Positions 17,248-26,708 of a DNA stretch of 38,586 bases are shown in pieces. How positions within the stretch are numbered: position 1 is the first letter of the stretch; each line of letters begins with the position of its first letter. The stretch is from assembly GCA_934179675.1 (NCBI GenBank), contig CAKPQS010000011.1, positions 1 to 38,586 of the forward strand, in the 5' to 3' direction. The translations under genes and the position numbers were made by a program. The DNA is from an uncultured Bacilli bacterium (lineage in GTDB: Bacteria > Bacillota_I > Bacilli_A > RF39 > UBA660). The notes beneath the pieces are model-generated. The model was not told the DNA's origin. It saw only the letters and a list, made by a program, of their open reading frames with translations, and made no database searches.

Positions 17248-18090
17248 ATGAAAGAATTTATAAATGAATTTTTGAATCAAAGACCAGAAGTAATAGGTGC
17301 TTTTGGCTATGGATCAGGAGTTTTTAAACAATTAGGATATGATAATAAAGAAAAACCACAAATTGATTTAATATTAGTGGTTGAAAATTTAAGAAAATGG
17401 CATGAAGAAAATATAAAAAAGAATCCTAAAGATTATTCATTAATCGGAAAGAACTTTTTTCTAAAAGCTGATATGAAAAAAATAAAAGGATTAACAGGTA
17501 TTACTTATCAAAGCAATATTGAATATAAAAATCATCTATTTAAATATGGAATTATTGAATACAAAGACTTTATAGAAAATCTAGATACTTGGAATAGTTT
17601 TTATGTTCCTGGAAGATTACAAAAACCAATATTAATTTTAAAAAGCAATGAAACAATTGATAATTTAATTATTAAAAACAGAAGAAATGCATGTAAAATT
17701 GGACTTTTATGTTTATCAGAAAAAAAATTAACTAATCTATATCTAACAATATGTAGTTTATCTTATACAGGTGACACAAGAATGAAAGTAGCAGAAAACC
17801 CAAATAAAGTAAACAATATAGTAGGTGCTTCATTTGCTAAATTTAATGAAATGTATGATTTTAACGATTTATATACTAAAAATGGTGAAAACATAGAATA
17901 TGAATTACATTTAGATGATTTACCAGATTTATTAAAAAATGTTAAAAAAACAAAAGAAGACATTTTAAATTATTTGTATGAATTAAATAAAAAAGAAAGT
18001 TTTAATCAAACATTAAAAGGATTAAAAACTAATGGAATTATAAAATCAGCTAAATATGGATTTGCAAAAATTCTAAAAAAATTTAAATAA
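17248..18090 (+). CDS. Tam41/Mmp37-family CDP-diacylglycerol synthase (phosphatidate cytidylyltransferase)
   Basis: 280 residues. The motifs match the mitochondrial Tam41 family: GYGSGVF at 20-26, the nucleotidyltransferase Asp40 in IDLILVV, WHEENIKKNPKDYS, KYGII, VPGRLQKPILIL, and LSYTGDTRM followed by NKVNNIV. Tam41 makes CDP-diacylglycerol from phosphatidate and CTP, the precursor of phosphatidylglycerol and cardiolipin. Most bacteria use the unrelated integral membrane CdsA; this protein has no transmembrane segment and would act at the inner membrane surface. The ATG at 17248 follows GGTG; an ATG at 17236 is possible but falls only about 5 bases after a -10-like TACAAT (17226-17231). It stands alone between the BspA cassette terminator and the Smr gene. 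Confidence 0.85.
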   Translation: MKEFINEFLNQRPEVIGAFGYGSGVFKQLGYDNKEKPQIDLILVVENLRKWHEENIKKNPKDYSLIGKNFFLKADMKKIKGLTGITYQSNIEYKNHLFKYGIIEYKDFIENLDTWNSFYVPGRLQKPILILKSNETIDNLIIKNRRNACKIGLLCLSEKKLTNLYLTICSLSYTGDTRMKVAENPNKVNNIVGASFAKFNEMYDFNDLYTKNGENIEYELHLDDLPDLLKNVKKTKEDILNYLYELNKKESFNQTLKGLKTNGIIKSAKYGFAKILKKFK

Positions 18091-18194
18091 AATTAGGAAA
18101 AATAAATGATAGTTTTGATATATTTTATTAGAAGGTGAATATGAAAATAATATGATAAAAATTATACAACTATAAAAATTTGAAAGAGGAATAT

Positions 18195-18473
18195 ATGAGT
18201 ATTGATAGTATAGTATTTATAGACAATTTACCAACGCTTGATCTTCATGGATTTACAAGAGATTTTGCAATAATTGAAATAAATCAATTTATAAAAGATA
18301 ATCTAAAAATGCAAAATGAATTTATAATTATAATTCATGGTAAAGGAAGTGGAATTATTAGAGAAACATGCTTAAAAACATTAAGCAAAAATAAATTTGT
18401 AAAAGATTATAAAATTTGGTATTTAAATGATGGATGTATGATTGTTCAACTAGATAAAAAATACTTTAATTAA
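18195..18473 (+). CDS. small stand-alone Smr-domain protein
   Basis: 92 residues. The Smr landmarks are present: LDLHGFTRDFA near the start (LDLHG) and IIIHGKGSGIIRE (HGKGSG) in the middle. Smr domains occur at the C-terminus of MutS2 and as small nucleases acting on DNA or RNA. Here the domain stands alone with no MutS part. I chose the ATG at 18195 because AGAGGA precedes it; the TTG at 18180 lacks a site. The promoter of the next gene (TTGACA at 18475) begins one base after this stop. Confidence 0.82.
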   Translation: MSIDSIVFIDNLPTLDLHGFTRDFAIIEINQFIKDNLKMQNEFIIIIHGKGSGIIRETCLKTLSKNKFVKDYKIWYLNDGCMIVQLDKKYFN

Positions 18474-18474
18474 T

Positions 18475-18504
18475 TTGACAAAAATGTATATCTTATGTTA
18501 AAAT
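18475..18504 (+). promoter_or_regulatory. strong promoter of the Cys-rich membrane protein/secreted protein unit
   Basis: A consensus -35 TTGACA (18475-18480), an 18-base spacer, extended TG (18496-18497) and -10 TAAAAT (18499-18504). This is the best promoter match in the window. Confidence 0.8.
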
Positions 18505-18530
18505 ATGGTCGTATTGTGAGGGGGATTATT

Positions 18531-20147
18531 ATGAACGAACAAAAGAGAAGAACATTTATTGATTTTTTAGTCCAATTAATATTTATTATTTTATTTGTAA
18601 TACTATTAGTTTGGCTATTTCCAACTAAAGATTGGATGAAACAAAATTATTTTAATAATGGTGAAACTTATATAGAAGAAAAAGAAACAACCATTAAAGA
18701 TCAAACATTTGTAGATAACATTAATAACATTATGGAAGGCGCTAAATCATATTTTGGTTATGAAGTTAATCTACCAGAAGACGATGAAACAGTAGAAGTA
18801 ACATTAGGTGAATTAGTTGAAAAACATATTGTTGTTATGCCAACTGATAAAAAAGGCAACAAATGTGATGAATCATCTAAAGCAACAATAACTAAAACAT
18901 TAAATGGTTATGCCATAAAAGTTGAATTAACATGTGGTGATACAACCGATTATATTATAAGAAATGTAGGATGTAATCCATTCTGCGAAAATAATTGTAG
19001 TACACAAAAATGTACATTAGAATACGAATATTCTAAAAAAATTAATGGCTACTGGACAAATTGGAGTAATTGGAGCAGTTGGTCAACTGGTAAAAAAACA
19101 GCAAGTAACACATTAAAAGTAGAAAAGAAAACTGTAAGCTCTAAAATATGTCCAAATGGTTATACATTAAACAAAGAACAAACAGAATGTATAAAAACAA
19201 GTACATCAGAAATAATAGTTGATGCGGAAGTATCAAAATATTGTCCAAATGGTTATACATTAAATAGTAATCAAACAGCTTGTGTTAAGAAAAACACAAC
19301 AACAGTTACTAAAAATGCTGAAATTGAATACGTATGTAAAAATGGTTATACATTAAATAGTGAAAATAAATGTGTTGGTAGTTCAGGTACTATTACTAGA
19401 ACAGAATTAGCTCAAGTAAGTTATAGCTGCCCAAGTGGATATAGTGATAATGGCAGTGGATGTTATAAAGAAAGAGTTGTTTCTGCAAGTAAATCTACAA
19501 GTTATAGTTGTCCAGGAGGATACTCATATTCAGGTGGTACATGTCAAAAAACTGTTACAAGAACAGGATCATCTGGTGGATCTAATTGTTCAATTACTTA
19601 TGAAAGAGTATGTAAAAATGGATGTAAAGTAGTTCAAAAAGAAACATGTACATATACTACTAGTCCAAGTAGAAATAATTCATATAGTTGTGCAGAAGGT
19701 AGATTATCTGGATCAAATTGTATAATTGAAGATTATGTAAGTAGAAATGCTAACTATTATTGTCCAAATGGTACTTTAAATGGCAATGTTTGTATTATTA
19801 CTGAAAGAAATACTGATATAAAAGAACCAGGAATTAGTTATAAATGTAGTGAAGGTAGTTTGTCTGGTGATAAATGTATTATAAGTTCTAATAGTGAAGA
19901 TACAAAAGAAGTAAATATTACTTATAGTTGTAAAGAAGGAACATTAAAAGATAATAAATGTGTAATTACAAAAGAATCTCCAGAAAGTACTAAATATACA
20001 TTAAAACAAGTAACTTATTATAGATATTCAAGCAGACAATATGTAAAAGAAAGTATTTCATATAAATGGAGTACATCTAAAGAAGACAAAAAATTAACTG
20101 ATGCAGGTTATAAATTAACTGGTAAAACTAGAAAAAAATGTTCTTAA
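18531..20147 (+). CDS. single-pass membrane protein with Cys-rich extracellular repeats
   Basis: 538 residues; no family recognised. A basic N-terminus is followed by one transmembrane segment (about residues 12-34), then an outside domain. A tract with spaced Trp (WTNWSNWSSWSTG, about residue 175) recalls the WSxWS motif of thrombospondin type-1 repeats. Then come repeated Cys modules: three of the type CPNGYTLNxxQTxC, followed by shorter units such as CPSGYSDNGSGC, CPGGYSYSGGTC, CAEGRLSGSNC, CPNGTLNGNVC and CKEGTLKDNKC. This looks like a disulphide-rich surface stalk. Translation cannot start before 18511, because the promoter lies there; GAGGGGGAT precedes the chosen ATG. The next gene, 15 bases on, encodes a secreted protein, so the two may work together. 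Confidence 0.85.
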   Translation: MNEQKRRTFIDFLVQLIFIILFVILLVWLFPTKDWMKQNYFNNGETYIEEKETTIKDQTFVDNINNIMEGAKSYFGYEVNLPEDDETVEVTLGELVEKHIVVMPTDKKGNKCDESSKATITKTLNGYAIKVELTCGDTTDYIIRNVGCNPFCENNCSTQKCTLEYEYSKKINGYWTNWSNWSSWSTGKKTASNTLKVEKKTVSSKICPNGYTLNKEQTECIKTSTSEIIVDAEVSKYCPNGYTLNSNQTACVKKNTTTVTKNAEIEYVCKNGYTLNSENKCVGSSGTITRTELAQVSYSCPSGYSDNGSGCYKERVVSASKSTSYSCPGGYSYSGGTCQKTVTRTGSSGGSNCSITYERVCKNGCKVVQKETCTYTTSPSRNNSYSCAEGRLSGSNCIIEDYVSRNANYYCPNGTLNGNVCIITERNTDIKEPGISYKCSEGSLSGDKCIISSNSEDTKEVNITYSCKEGTLKDNKCVITKESPESTKYTLKQVTYYRYSSRQYVKESISYKWSTSKEDKKLTDAGYKLTGKTRKKCS

Positions 20148-20162
20148 TAAAGGGGGATTTAT

Positions 20163-21755
20163 ATGAAGAATGTTAATAAAAAAAGATTAATTTCATTACT
20201 TTTAGCAGGTGGTATCACATTAGTTGGGGCACCTAAAAATGTTAAAGCAGATAAAAATTTAACTCCAGAAGAAATAGTTGCATTGTGTGAAGCAAATGTC
20301 CAAAAAAAATTATCTTATGAAGAATTTTGTGCTCTTGCTTATAATACTTGCGAATATTTAAAATCATTTGGATTAGATGTTTCTATTGAAGAAATGTATG
20401 ATATTATTTATGTTTCTAATTATGCTTTTTTAGATGAAGATGTTAAAATTAAATTAATAAGTAATGGCTTTATTTCTAAAGATTATAGTGTTGTTTTAAA
20501 TAATGCTTTATCAATTTGTTCGATCATATCTACATATAATAATAATATTTATACAAAAGCATTTAATAATAAAACTAACGTTAATAGAAATGCTATAATT
20601 AAAATTTCTAATATATCAATAAGTGAAAGAGATAAATATATTGCTGATATATTTGATACAAGATTAGCAGATTTTATTGATAATGGTAAAATAAGCTGTG
20701 ATATTTATACTGATATATATAATGGCTATGTAAAAATACCAACTATTACTAATTATAAAATGGAACAATCTTCTATTGGATTTGAAAAAGTCATTAATTT
20801 AACAAGTGGAGCATGTTTCTATTCACAAATTTCTGATATGCATAACCTTGGTAGTTCCATTGTTGCAAGTGAACAAGATTTAGAAATTTTATCTGAACAT
20901 ATTCATGATATTGGTAATATAGAAGTAGCGCTTAAAGCAGATTTAGCTAATAAGCAATCAATCGAAGTTATATCTAGTTCTATTGAAGAAATAAATTCCA
21001 ATATTGTTGAAGATATTACTGAAGATGTAAATTCCAATATTGTTGAAAACAATTATATTAAAAAAGAATTTGTTAAAAATGGAAATGCTAAAACAGATTT
21101 ATCTTATGAAGAATTTTGTGTTCTTGTATATAATGCACATGAATATTTAAAATCATTTGGATTTGATATTAGTATTGATGAATTATATGCTCCTATATAT
21201 GTTCAAAATATTGCCTATATAAGTGCTGATACTAAAGAAATATTAATTAACAAAGGTTTAATTTCTGAAGATATTGATACTTTATTAAATTATGATTTCA
21301 CTTTATTAAGCCTTATTGCTACATATAATGATAATTTATATATTAATGCTTTAGCAGAAAATAGAGTAGTTAATTATGATGAAGTTGTAAGTACATCAAA
21401 TCTATTAATTAATGAAAATGATAAACAAATTGCTAATTTATTTGATGAAGCTTTAACTGATTATATTAATTCTGGTAAAAGAAATACTGAATTATATACT
21501 ACATTATTTGCAAATTATAAAAAACAAATTGTTGATGGTATAGCATATTATGGTATGGATCAAGCATCAGTTGGTGCTTTAACAGGTATTAATTTAACAA
21601 GTGGTGGTAATTTCTTTGCGCATATTGGTCCAATGCATCCAATAGATGGTAATGCTATTGCTAATGATGAACAATTAGAATATTTATCAGAAGATATTCA
21701 TGATATAAATGAAATTTGTTTAGCATTAGGCGAACAATGTCAAAAAATAAAATAG
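20163..21755 (+). CDS. secreted protein with two tandem homologous domains, unknown function
   Basis: 530 residues. A signal peptide (basic start, LISLLLAGGITLVGAP, cleavage probably near KADKN) precedes two related domains of about 200 residues at about 45-255 and 315-525. Shared blocks are LSYEEFCxLxYN, EYLKSFGxDxSIxE, the SxGxxxxINLTSG region, and xxEDIHDIxE near each end. The linker contains a short repeated segment (NSNIVE). I do not recognise the family. It follows the Cys-rich membrane protein by 15 bases with a GGGGG-type ribosome site, so it is cotranscribed. Two Cys-rich or His-containing spots (ICSIISTYNNN, FYSQISDMHN against FFAHIGPMHP) differ between copies, suggesting divergence after duplication. 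Confidence 0.82.
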   Translation: MKNVNKKRLISLLLAGGITLVGAPKNVKADKNLTPEEIVALCEANVQKKLSYEEFCALAYNTCEYLKSFGLDVSIEEMYDIIYVSNYAFLDEDVKIKLISNGFISKDYSVVLNNALSICSIISTYNNNIYTKAFNNKTNVNRNAIIKISNISISERDKYIADIFDTRLADFIDNGKISCDIYTDIYNGYVKIPTITNYKMEQSSIGFEKVINLTSGACFYSQISDMHNLGSSIVASEQDLEILSEHIHDIGNIEVALKADLANKQSIEVISSSIEEINSNIVEDITEDVNSNIVENNYIKKEFVKNGNAKTDLSYEEFCVLVYNAHEYLKSFGFDISIDELYAPIYVQNIAYISADTKEILINKGLISEDIDTLLNYDFTLLSLIATYNDNLYINALAENRVVNYDEVVSTSNLLINENDKQIANLFDEALTDYINSGKRNTELYTTLFANYKKQIVDGIAYYGMDQASVGALTGINLTSGGNFFAHIGPMHPIDGNAIANDEQLEYLSEDIHDINEICLALGEQCQKIK

Positions 21756-21779
21756 TTCAAATTGAACTATTTTTTTTAA
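21751..21779. terminator. bidirectional intrinsic terminator between convergent genes
   Basis: AATAGTTC and GAACTATT pair around AAATT with a T run on the + side, and a T-rich tract on the other strand. It includes the stop codon of the secreted protein gene and serves the minus-strand gene that ends at 21776. Confidence 0.75.
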
Positions 21780-22969
21780 TCATTTGCATAATTATCAAAG
21801 TATCCTTGAATATATACAACTGGTGTTCCTTTATCACCAGAACCAGATGTTAAGTCACATAACGAACCAATTAAATCAACAAATCTTCTAGGTGTTGTAC
21901 CTTGGGTTGCCATTTGACCTTTTAAATTAGAATCTTTATTTTTTATTTCTTCTTTCATTGCTTTTATTAATTCTTCACCTTTTAGATCAGTAAATTTATT
22001 ATCTGATAAAAATTTAAGTTTTAATTCATTAGGTGTTCCTTCTAATCCTTTAGTATAAGCAGGAGAAACAACTGGATCAGCAAGCTCCCAAATTCCTCCT
22101 ATAGGATCTTTAAATGCACCATCACCATATACCATAACTTCAATATCTTTTCCAGTTAATTCTTTTAATTTTTTTTGAATATTATTAACTAAAATATCGC
22201 CATGTTCAGGGAATAATTTTACTTTTTCTTCAGTTGCTTTATTTGATCCAAGTAAACCATATTTAGAATTATAACCAGAACCATTTATAGGTTTTGTTAA
22301 TATTTCATCTGTTCCATATACAATTTCAGCACCATTTTCTTTTAGTATTTTTTTTGTTTTAAAACGATTATGAATATTCGCAACTAAACAATTTTTTGAA
22401 TACTTTAAAGCTTCTTTAGCTTGATTAGTGAAAATAAATTTAACCAAACAATTTTCATTTGTAACTAATTCTTTATAATATTTTACATAATTAATACCAG
22501 TAAAAATATGTACTTCATTACCAAAATATTTATTGTATTCATCTTCTTCTAATAACGTACTATAAGGATTAATATTATATTTTTCTAATAGTTCTTCATT
22601 AAATAAACTATTTCCTTCTTCATCTTTTGGATATGACATACAAATTGTTATTTTATTCATTGCTCTAGCAATACCTTTAAGTAAAATTCCAAAACGATTT
22701 CTACTAAAAGGAGAAGGGAATACTAATGCAAGTTCTCCAGATGGAAACTTTTGCTTAATATCATTAGCTATTTCATCAACAGTTGCATAATTTCCTTCAG
22801 TTATACCAACAACTGCTTCTGTAATTGCAACAATATCTTTATCTTTAAACTCAAATCCTTCGCTTTCTTTTGCTTTCATTAAAGATTCAATAACTACATT
22901 TTCTAAATTATCATGTTCTTTAATTACAGGTGTACGAATACCACGTACTACTGTTCCAACATTTCTCAT
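21776..22969 (-). CDS. coenzyme F420-0:L-glutamate ligase (CofE)-like family protein
   Basis: 397 residues. The start ([17 protein letters not shown]), [36 protein letters not shown] and [16 protein letters not shown], followed by [15 protein letters not shown], resemble the F420-ligase domain family, which adds glutamate to cofactor F420 in actinobacteria and archaea. No other F420 genes are in the window and Firmicutes usually lack F420, so the true substrate is unknown. The ATG follows AGGAGG and a good promoter (TTGACT at 23013-23018 and TATACT at 22990-22995, minus strand). It is one of two intact minus-strand genes here and diverges from the MacB-type transporter gene. Confidence 0.75.
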   Translation of the reverse strand: MRNVGTVVRGIRTPVIKEHDNLENVVIESLMKAKESEGFEFKDKDIVAITEAVVGITEGNYATVDEIANDIKQKFPSGELALVFPSPFSRNRFGILLKGIARAMNKITICMSYPKDEEGNSLFNEELLEKYNINPYSTLLEEDEYNKYFGNEVHIFTGINYVKYYKELVTNENCLVKFIFTNQAKEALKYSKNCLVANIHNRFKTKKILKENGAEIVYGTDEILTKPINGSGYNSKYGLLGSNKATEEKVKLFPEHGDILVNNIQKKLKELTGKDIEVMVYGDGAFKDPIGGIWELADPVVSPAYTKGLEGTPNELKLKFLSDNKFTDLKGEELIKAMKEEIKNKDSNLKGQMATQGTTPRRFVDLIGSLCDLTSGSGDKGTPVVYIQGYFDNYAND

Positions 22970-22989
22970 ATCTTTCCTCCTACTTTAAA

Positions 22990-23052
22990 AGTATAAATAT
23001 TATTTTAAATTAAGTCAACATTATTGTCATAATTTTACTAAAATGTTATAAT
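22990..23052. promoter_or_regulatory. divergent promoter pair
   Basis: On the minus strand TTGACT (23013-23018) and TATACT (22990-22995) have a 17-base spacer. On the plus strand TTGTCA (23024-23029) and TATAAT (23047-23052), with TG at 23044-23045, also have 17 bases. The two -35 boxes are 5 bases apart, so the polymerases would compete. Confidence 0.75.
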
Positions 23053-23071
23053 CTTATTCAGAGGGATTGAT

Positions 23072-25381
23072 ATGTTAGAAATTAAAAATATTAATAAAAG
23101 TTATAAAGTTGGTGAACATAAACAAAAAGTATTAAAAGATGTTAGTATTAAATTTAGAGAAAATAAATTTGTTTCTATACTTGGTCAATCAGGATCAGGG
23201 AAAACAACATTACTTAATTTAATAGGTGGTCTTGATCGCTATGATACAGGAGATATTATTATTAATGGTAAATCTACTAAACATTTTAAAGATAAAGATT
23301 GGGATGCTTACCGCAATAATTCAATTGGTTTTATATTTCAAAGTTACAATTTAATTAATCATATATCAATATTAGATAACGTTGAAATGGGTATGACATT
23401 AAGTGGCGTAAGTAAAAAAATAAGAAAAGAGAGAGCTATTGAAGTTTTAAAAAAGGTTGGATTAGGAGATCACATAAACAAAAAACCTAATCAATTGTCT
23501 GGAGGTCAAATGCAAAGAGTAGCAATCGCAAGAGCACTTGCTAATGATCCAGATATAATTTTAGCTGATGAACCAACTGGTGCTTTAGATTCAAAAACAA
23601 GTAAATCAATAATGAATTTAATAAAAGAAATATCTAAAGATAAATTAGTAATAATGGTAACACATAATGAAGAAATTGCTTTTGAATATTCTAGTAGAAT
23701 AATAAAATTAAGTGATGGTGTTATTATTGAGGATTCAAAACCAGTTAAGGAAGTTGATTCAGAAAATAACTATAAATTAAAGAAAACTTCGATGTCATTC
23801 ATAACAGCTTTAAGTTTGTCTTTAAGAAATATTATTACGAAAAAAGGTAGGACTTTATTAACTGCATTTGCATCAAGTATAGGTATAATTGGTATAGCTT
23901 TAATATTATCGCTTTCAAATGGATTTGATAAACAAATTGAAAAATTTGAAAATGATACATTAACTAATTATCCAATTACTATTTCTAAAGGAACGATGGA
24001 AAATACTGATGAAGCTATGAGTTTATTTACAAGTTCTAATGGAAAATATAGTGATGAAAAATATATATATAAACAAAAAATAGATTTAGAAAAAATGACT
24101 CATATTAATAATATAGATGAAGATTATTTAAATTATTTGGATAGTATTGATAAAAATTTAATTGATGGGATATCATATACTAGATTATCTGTAATGGGTA
24201 TAAATTTACTTGTAAAAGGTAAAAATACAAAAATGGTAAGTTTTGGAACATCATTAAATAGTGTTATGACTATTCCAAAATCATTTGATGAGGAAAATAA
24301 TTATTTAAAAAATAACTATGATTTACTATATGGCAAATTTCCTAAAGAAGCAACAGATGTCTTATTGGTTATTAGTTCTGATAATGAAGTAAGTGAAAAA
24401 GTACTTGAAAATTTAGGTTTAGATGTTAATCAAGATAAATTTTCTTTTGAAGATGTCTTAAATAAAGAATTAGTTTATGTTATAAATGATAATTTATATA
24501 ATAAAATAAAAGCAGGTAATAAAAATATTTATATTGCTAAAAATAATTATGATAAATTATATGACATGGATGATAATATTAAATTAAATATATCGGGAAT
24601 TGTTAGATTAAAAAAAGATGTAAAAACAGGTATGTTTACGCCTGGTATAATATTTAAAGACGAATTAGGCGAATTAATATATGAAAAAAATAAAAATTCT
24701 GATGTTGTAAAGGATCAAAAAGGTAAAGATTATTTTGTTTTATCTGGTGAAAAATTTTCAAATGAAAGTATGATTTCTAGTGAAGTTGAAGCAATAAGTT
24801 ATTTAGGTGGCAACAAAATACCATATATTATAAATATATATCCTAAAGATTTTAATGCTAAAAATAAAATAAGTGAAATTTTAGATAAATATAATGAAAA
24901 TAAGACTGCCGAAAATAAGATTATTTATAAAGATTATGCTAAAATATTTGTTGATTTATCACAAAATATTATGGATGCTATTACTTATGTATTAATTGCT
25001 TTTAGTGCTATTTCTTTAATTGTATCATCAATAATGATTGGTATAATAACATATATTTCTGTTTTAGAAAGAACAAAAGAAATAGGAATATTAAGAAGTC
25101 TCGGTGCTAGAAAGAAAGACATAACACGAGTATTTAATGCTGAAACATTTATAATAGGATTAGTATCTGGTTTACTTGGAATCATAATTGCACGTTTATT
25201 ATTATTTCCGGCAAATGTAATACTTGAAAATATAACAAATTTAAAAAATGTTGCTATATTAAATCCATTACATGCTATTATATTAATAATAATTAGTTTA
25301 GTTTTGACATTAATAGGTGGATATATTCCAGCTGTTATAGCAAGTCATAAAGATCCAGTAGAATCTTTAAGAGTAGATTAG
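23072..25381 (+). CDS. MacB-type ABC transporter, ATPase fused to FtsX-like permease
   Basis: 769 residues. Residues 1 to about 225 are an ABC ATPase of the LolD/MacB type: Walker A GQSGSGKTT, Q-loop FQSYNLINHISI, signature LSGGQMQR and Walker B IILADEPTGALDS. A first membrane segment (about 260-280) follows, then a large extracytoplasmic region (about 285-640). Three C-terminal segments with the FtsX pattern (ISVLERTKEIGILRSLGARKKDI) close the protein. These exporters move peptides or lipoproteins, or act as mechanotransducers in antimicrobial peptide resistance; the cargo is unknown. No MacA-like partner is nearby. GAGGG precedes the ATG, and a strong promoter lies at 23024-23052. The next gene begins 8 bases after the stop. 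Confidence 0.92.
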   Translation: MLEIKNINKSYKVGEHKQKVLKDVSIKFRENKFVSILGQSGSGKTTLLNLIGGLDRYDTGDIIINGKSTKHFKDKDWDAYRNNSIGFIFQSYNLINHISILDNVEMGMTLSGVSKKIRKERAIEVLKKVGLGDHINKKPNQLSGGQMQRVAIARALANDPDIILADEPTGALDSKTSKSIMNLIKEISKDKLVIMVTHNEEIAFEYSSRIIKLSDGVIIEDSKPVKEVDSENNYKLKKTSMSFITALSLSLRNIITKKGRTLLTAFASSIGIIGIALILSLSNGFDKQIEKFENDTLTNYPITISKGTMENTDEAMSLFTSSNGKYSDEKYIYKQKIDLEKMTHINNIDEDYLNYLDSIDKNLIDGISYTRLSVMGINLLVKGKNTKMVSFGTSLNSVMTIPKSFDEENNYLKNNYDLLYGKFPKEATDVLLVISSDNEVSEKVLENLGLDVNQDKFSFEDVLNKELVYVINDNLYNKIKAGNKNIYIAKNNYDKLYDMDDNIKLNISGIVRLKKDVKTGMFTPGIIFKDELGELIYEKNKNSDVVKDQKGKDYFVLSGEKFSNESMISSEVEAISYLGGNKIPYIINIYPKDFNAKNKISEILDKYNENKTAENKIIYKDYAKIFVDLSQNIMDAITYVLIAFSAISLIVSSIMIGIITYISVLERTKEIGILRSLGARKKDITRVFNAETFIIGLVSGLLGIIIARLLLFPANVILENITNLKNVAILNPLHAIILIIISLVLTLIGGYIPAVIASHKDPVESLRVD

Positions 25382-25389
25382 AGGAAAAA

Positions 25390-25755
25390 ATGGAAAATTT
25401 AATGTATGCAGGCATAACTTTTGTAATCATATATATGTTATATGCTATTTTGATAATTCATCGAAAAAACAAACTAAACAATATATATAAAAGTACAGAA
25501 GCTATTATTTTAAAAAAAGTATTAAAAGTTGATATAAATAAAATAAATGCTAAAAATTTTGCCCGAATTATTGCTTTAATAAATGCTTTTATTATTTCTA
25601 TTACATTAGAATTAGTATTACTTATAACAAATAAAACAGTTTTACAAATGTTACTGGCATTTATTATATTAATTATTTTAATAATTATAATATACCCTAT
25701 AATAGGACTTATTTTAAGGAAAAAATATGGAAGAATTATTGAAGTACGAAAATGA
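25390..25755 (+). CDS. small multi-pass membrane protein, unknown
   Basis: 121 residues with about three hydrophobic segments (5-22, 57-80, 87-110) and a basic loop between the first two (HRKNKLNNIYK). No family recognised. It lies 8 bases after the MacB-type gene (AGAGGAAAA ribosome site), and its last 29 bases overlap RNase HII, so it is part of the same transcript. It could be an accessory subunit of the transporter, but nothing in the sequence proves it. Confidence 0.7.
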   Translation: MENLMYAGITFVIIYMLYAILIIHRKNKLNNIYKSTEAIILKKVLKVDINKINAKNFARIIALINAFIISITLELVLLITNKTVLQMLLAFIILIILIIIIYPIIGLILRKKYGRIIEVRK

Positions 25756-26371
25756 ATTAAAAAAAGAAAATTATAAAATAATTGGGGGAACAGATGAAGC
25801 AGGTAGAGGTCCTTTATTTGGTCCTGTTGTTGCTGCTTGTGTAGTTTTAAAAGATGATTTTGATATTAAGGGTATTAATGATTCAAAAAAATTAAGTGAG
25901 AAAAAAAGAGAAGAATATTATAATTATATAATGGAAAATTGTATTGTTGGTATAAGTATTGTTTCAAACAAAGTAATTGATGAAATTAATATATATGAAG
26001 CTAGTAGAAAAGCAATGATGGAAGCAATTAAAGAAGTTAGAACAAAAGTTAATTTAGAATATGTCTTAACTGATGCTATGAAATTACCGAATTTAGATAT
26101 TCCTCATTTACCAATAATAAAGGGTGATTCTAAAAGTGCTTCTATTGCAGCTGCTAGTATAATAGCAAAAGTAACTAGGGATAGAATAATGTATGATATT
26201 GATAAAAAATATCCACAATATGAATTTGGTAAACATAAAGGTTATCCCACTAAAAGACATATTGAATTATTAAATAAATATGGTTTGATAGATGGTTATA
26301 GATTAACTTATGGACCTGTTAAAAAAATTCTAGGAGGTGATGCTAATGCAACAAAAGAGTTATCAAAATAA
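25727..26371 (+). CDS. rnhB: ribonuclease HII
   Basis: 214 residues. Removes RNA from RNA-DNA hybrids. The signature GGTDEAGRGPLFGPVVAA carries the first Asp-Glu pair. The later acidic residues are in LTDAMKLP and in the KVTRDRIMYDID region, and the family end KHKGYPTKRHIELLNKYG is present. Length is normal. The start overlaps the preceding membrane protein gene by 29 bases and has AAGGAAAA upstream. The 3' end overlaps the next small gene by 26 bases. Confidence 0.95.
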   Translation: MEELLKYENELKKENYKIIGGTDEAGRGPLFGPVVAACVVLKDDFDIKGINDSKKLSEKKREEYYNYIMENCIVGISIVSNKVIDEINIYEASRKAMMEAIKEVRTKVNLEYVLTDAMKLPNLDIPHLPIIKGDSKSASIAAASIIAKVTRDRIMYDIDKKYPQYEFGKHKGYPTKRHIELLNKYGLIDGYRLTYGPVKKILGGDANATKELSK

Positions 26372-26603
26372 TGTTGAATTTTATAAAATGATGCAAAGGG
26401 TAAGAGAAGAAACAAAAAAAGAGGGAAATAAAATAAAGCAAGTTGATATGTCTGATAAAATGTTAAAATTAAAGGAAGATATATATAAAGTTCAGAAAGA
26501 ATCACAAAAGAATTTATTGGCTGAAAAAGATAAAGATGTTAAGGCTAGAAATATAATGAATGAGGAACATAGAAGATTTATGGATCAATTAAGAAAATAT
26601 TAG
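26346..26603 (+). CDS. small charged, probably coiled-coil protein, unknown
   Basis: 85 residues rich in Lys, Glu, Gln and Met, with long helical charged stretches (RVREETKKEGNKIKQ, KVQKESQKNLLAEKDKD). I recognise no family. AGGAGG at 26332-26337 inside the rnhB end is spaced 8 bases from the ATG at 26346, which I prefer over the ATG at 26340. It is translationally coupled to rnhB and precedes recA by about 105 bases. Confidence 0.72.
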   Translation: MQQKSYQNNVEFYKMMQRVREETKKEGNKIKQVDMSDKMLKLKEDIYKVQKESQKNLLAEKDKDVKARNIMNEEHRRFMDQLRKY

Positions 26604-26708
26604 TTATTTTCTTTTTTTTAAAGTATTTTTTATAAAAATATGATATAGTATATATGTAAGGAAAATATACTTGTTAAGCATGATATACATGTTAGAAATG
26701 GAGGAAAA

